The notes beneath the pieces are model-generated. The model was not told the origin of the DNA and did no database searches. It saw nothing but the letters and a program-made list of their open reading frames with translations. Shown one piece after another: positions 5,053 through 5,121 of a DNA stretch of 5,121 nucleotides; position 1 is the first letter of the stretch, and every line of letters begins with the position of its first letter. The stretch lies in contig PMJN01000116.1 of NCBI GenBank assembly GCA_003157445.1, positions 2,520-7,640 of the forward strand, in the 5' to 3' direction. The position numbers and the translations under genes are program-made. This DNA is from Micrococcales bacterium (lineage in GTDB: Bacteria; Actinomycetota; Actinomycetes; Actinomycetales; Dermatophilaceae).

Positions 5053-5121
5053 TCACTTGTAGTGGAAGCGTGCCTGCAGGATCACAAGGTCGTCGCCATC
5101 GACGAGGTAGACGAGTCGGTG
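5053..5121 (-). CDS. C-terminal end of a YoeB/Txe (RelE-superfamily) toxin, cut by the window edge
   Basis: The last 22 codons of a minus-strand gene are present, ending at TGA 5053-5055: HRLVYLVDGDDLVILQARFH, then YK. This is the C-terminal strand pair and tail of YoeB/Txe toxins, which usually end in HRLVY...ARYHY. The family consists of small (about 85-residue) ribosome-dependent mRNA endonucleases. The Arg of HRLVY and the final His-Tyr correspond to the catalytic Arg65, His83 and Tyr84 of E. coli YoeB. An extra lysine follows the usual terminal tyrosine. The Phe in RFHY replaces the more common Tyr. The remainder, and the YefM-type antitoxin expected just upstream, would lie beyond 5121. 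Only the tail is seen, but the motif is distinctive. Confidence 0.8.
   Translation of the reverse strand, partial: HRLVYLVDGDDLVILQARFHYK

Noticed and set aside
5018..5121. Plus-strand GTG-start frame (GTG 5032) with a perfect AAGGAGG upstream, open to the window end
   Set aside because: It is phase-matched antisense to the YoeB-type toxin tail, whose motif is much more specific. The translation MAAEYVNSLVVEACLQ matches nothing I know. It could be revisited with sequence beyond 5121.

Overview
This is a GC-rich window of roughly two-thirds G+C. Strong third-position G/C bias in its genes, a Streptomyces-type sigma-factor module and mycobacterial-type domains all point to an actinobacterium, but the genus cannot be told from this stretch. 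All similarities were judged by eye from remembered family sequences; no search was run.

Layout: (1) 1-505 holds no intact gene. It carries the frameshifted tail of a VOC/glyoxalase-type gene (minus strand, 41-210). It also carries the 3' half of a tRNA-Ser(CGA)-like gene (minus strand, 418-471) whose 5' half is not tRNA-like. That pattern is left when an element integrates into the 3' part of a tRNA gene. (2) 506-995 is non-coding as far as can be seen. Its main feature is a very stable hairpin with a UUCG loop at 898-937. (3) 996-2690 is a compact plus-strand module: a candidate ECF promoter, a YCII/DGPF-domain protein (1074-1436), and a 409-residue ECF42-type sigma factor with a C-terminal TPR-like extension (1461-2690). 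In this family sigma factor and DGPF gene are usually adjacent, and the sigma factor activates the module's own promoter. (4) 2958-3911, minus strand and convergent with the sigma factor, encodes a 317-residue fusion. An alanine-rich Imm-5-like ('putative immunity protein') domain is joined to a complete Arr rifamycin ADP-ribosyltransferase domain with the His-Tyr-Asp residues in the correct spacing. (5) 4007-5121 looks like decayed accessory DNA: an orphan coding-like stretch, a RibD/DHFR-family gene cut after about 35 residues, a 107-residue unknown ORF on the minus strand, and the last 22 codons of a YoeB/Txe-type toxin running off the right edge.

Working together: the DGPF protein and ECF42 sigma factor probably form one autoregulated transcription unit. 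The Arr fusion is a separate gene that could inactivate rifamycins. The tRNA remnant, broken genes and toxin end suggest an accessory region, possibly an island lying to the right of position 471. No integrase or transposase is visible here to prove that.
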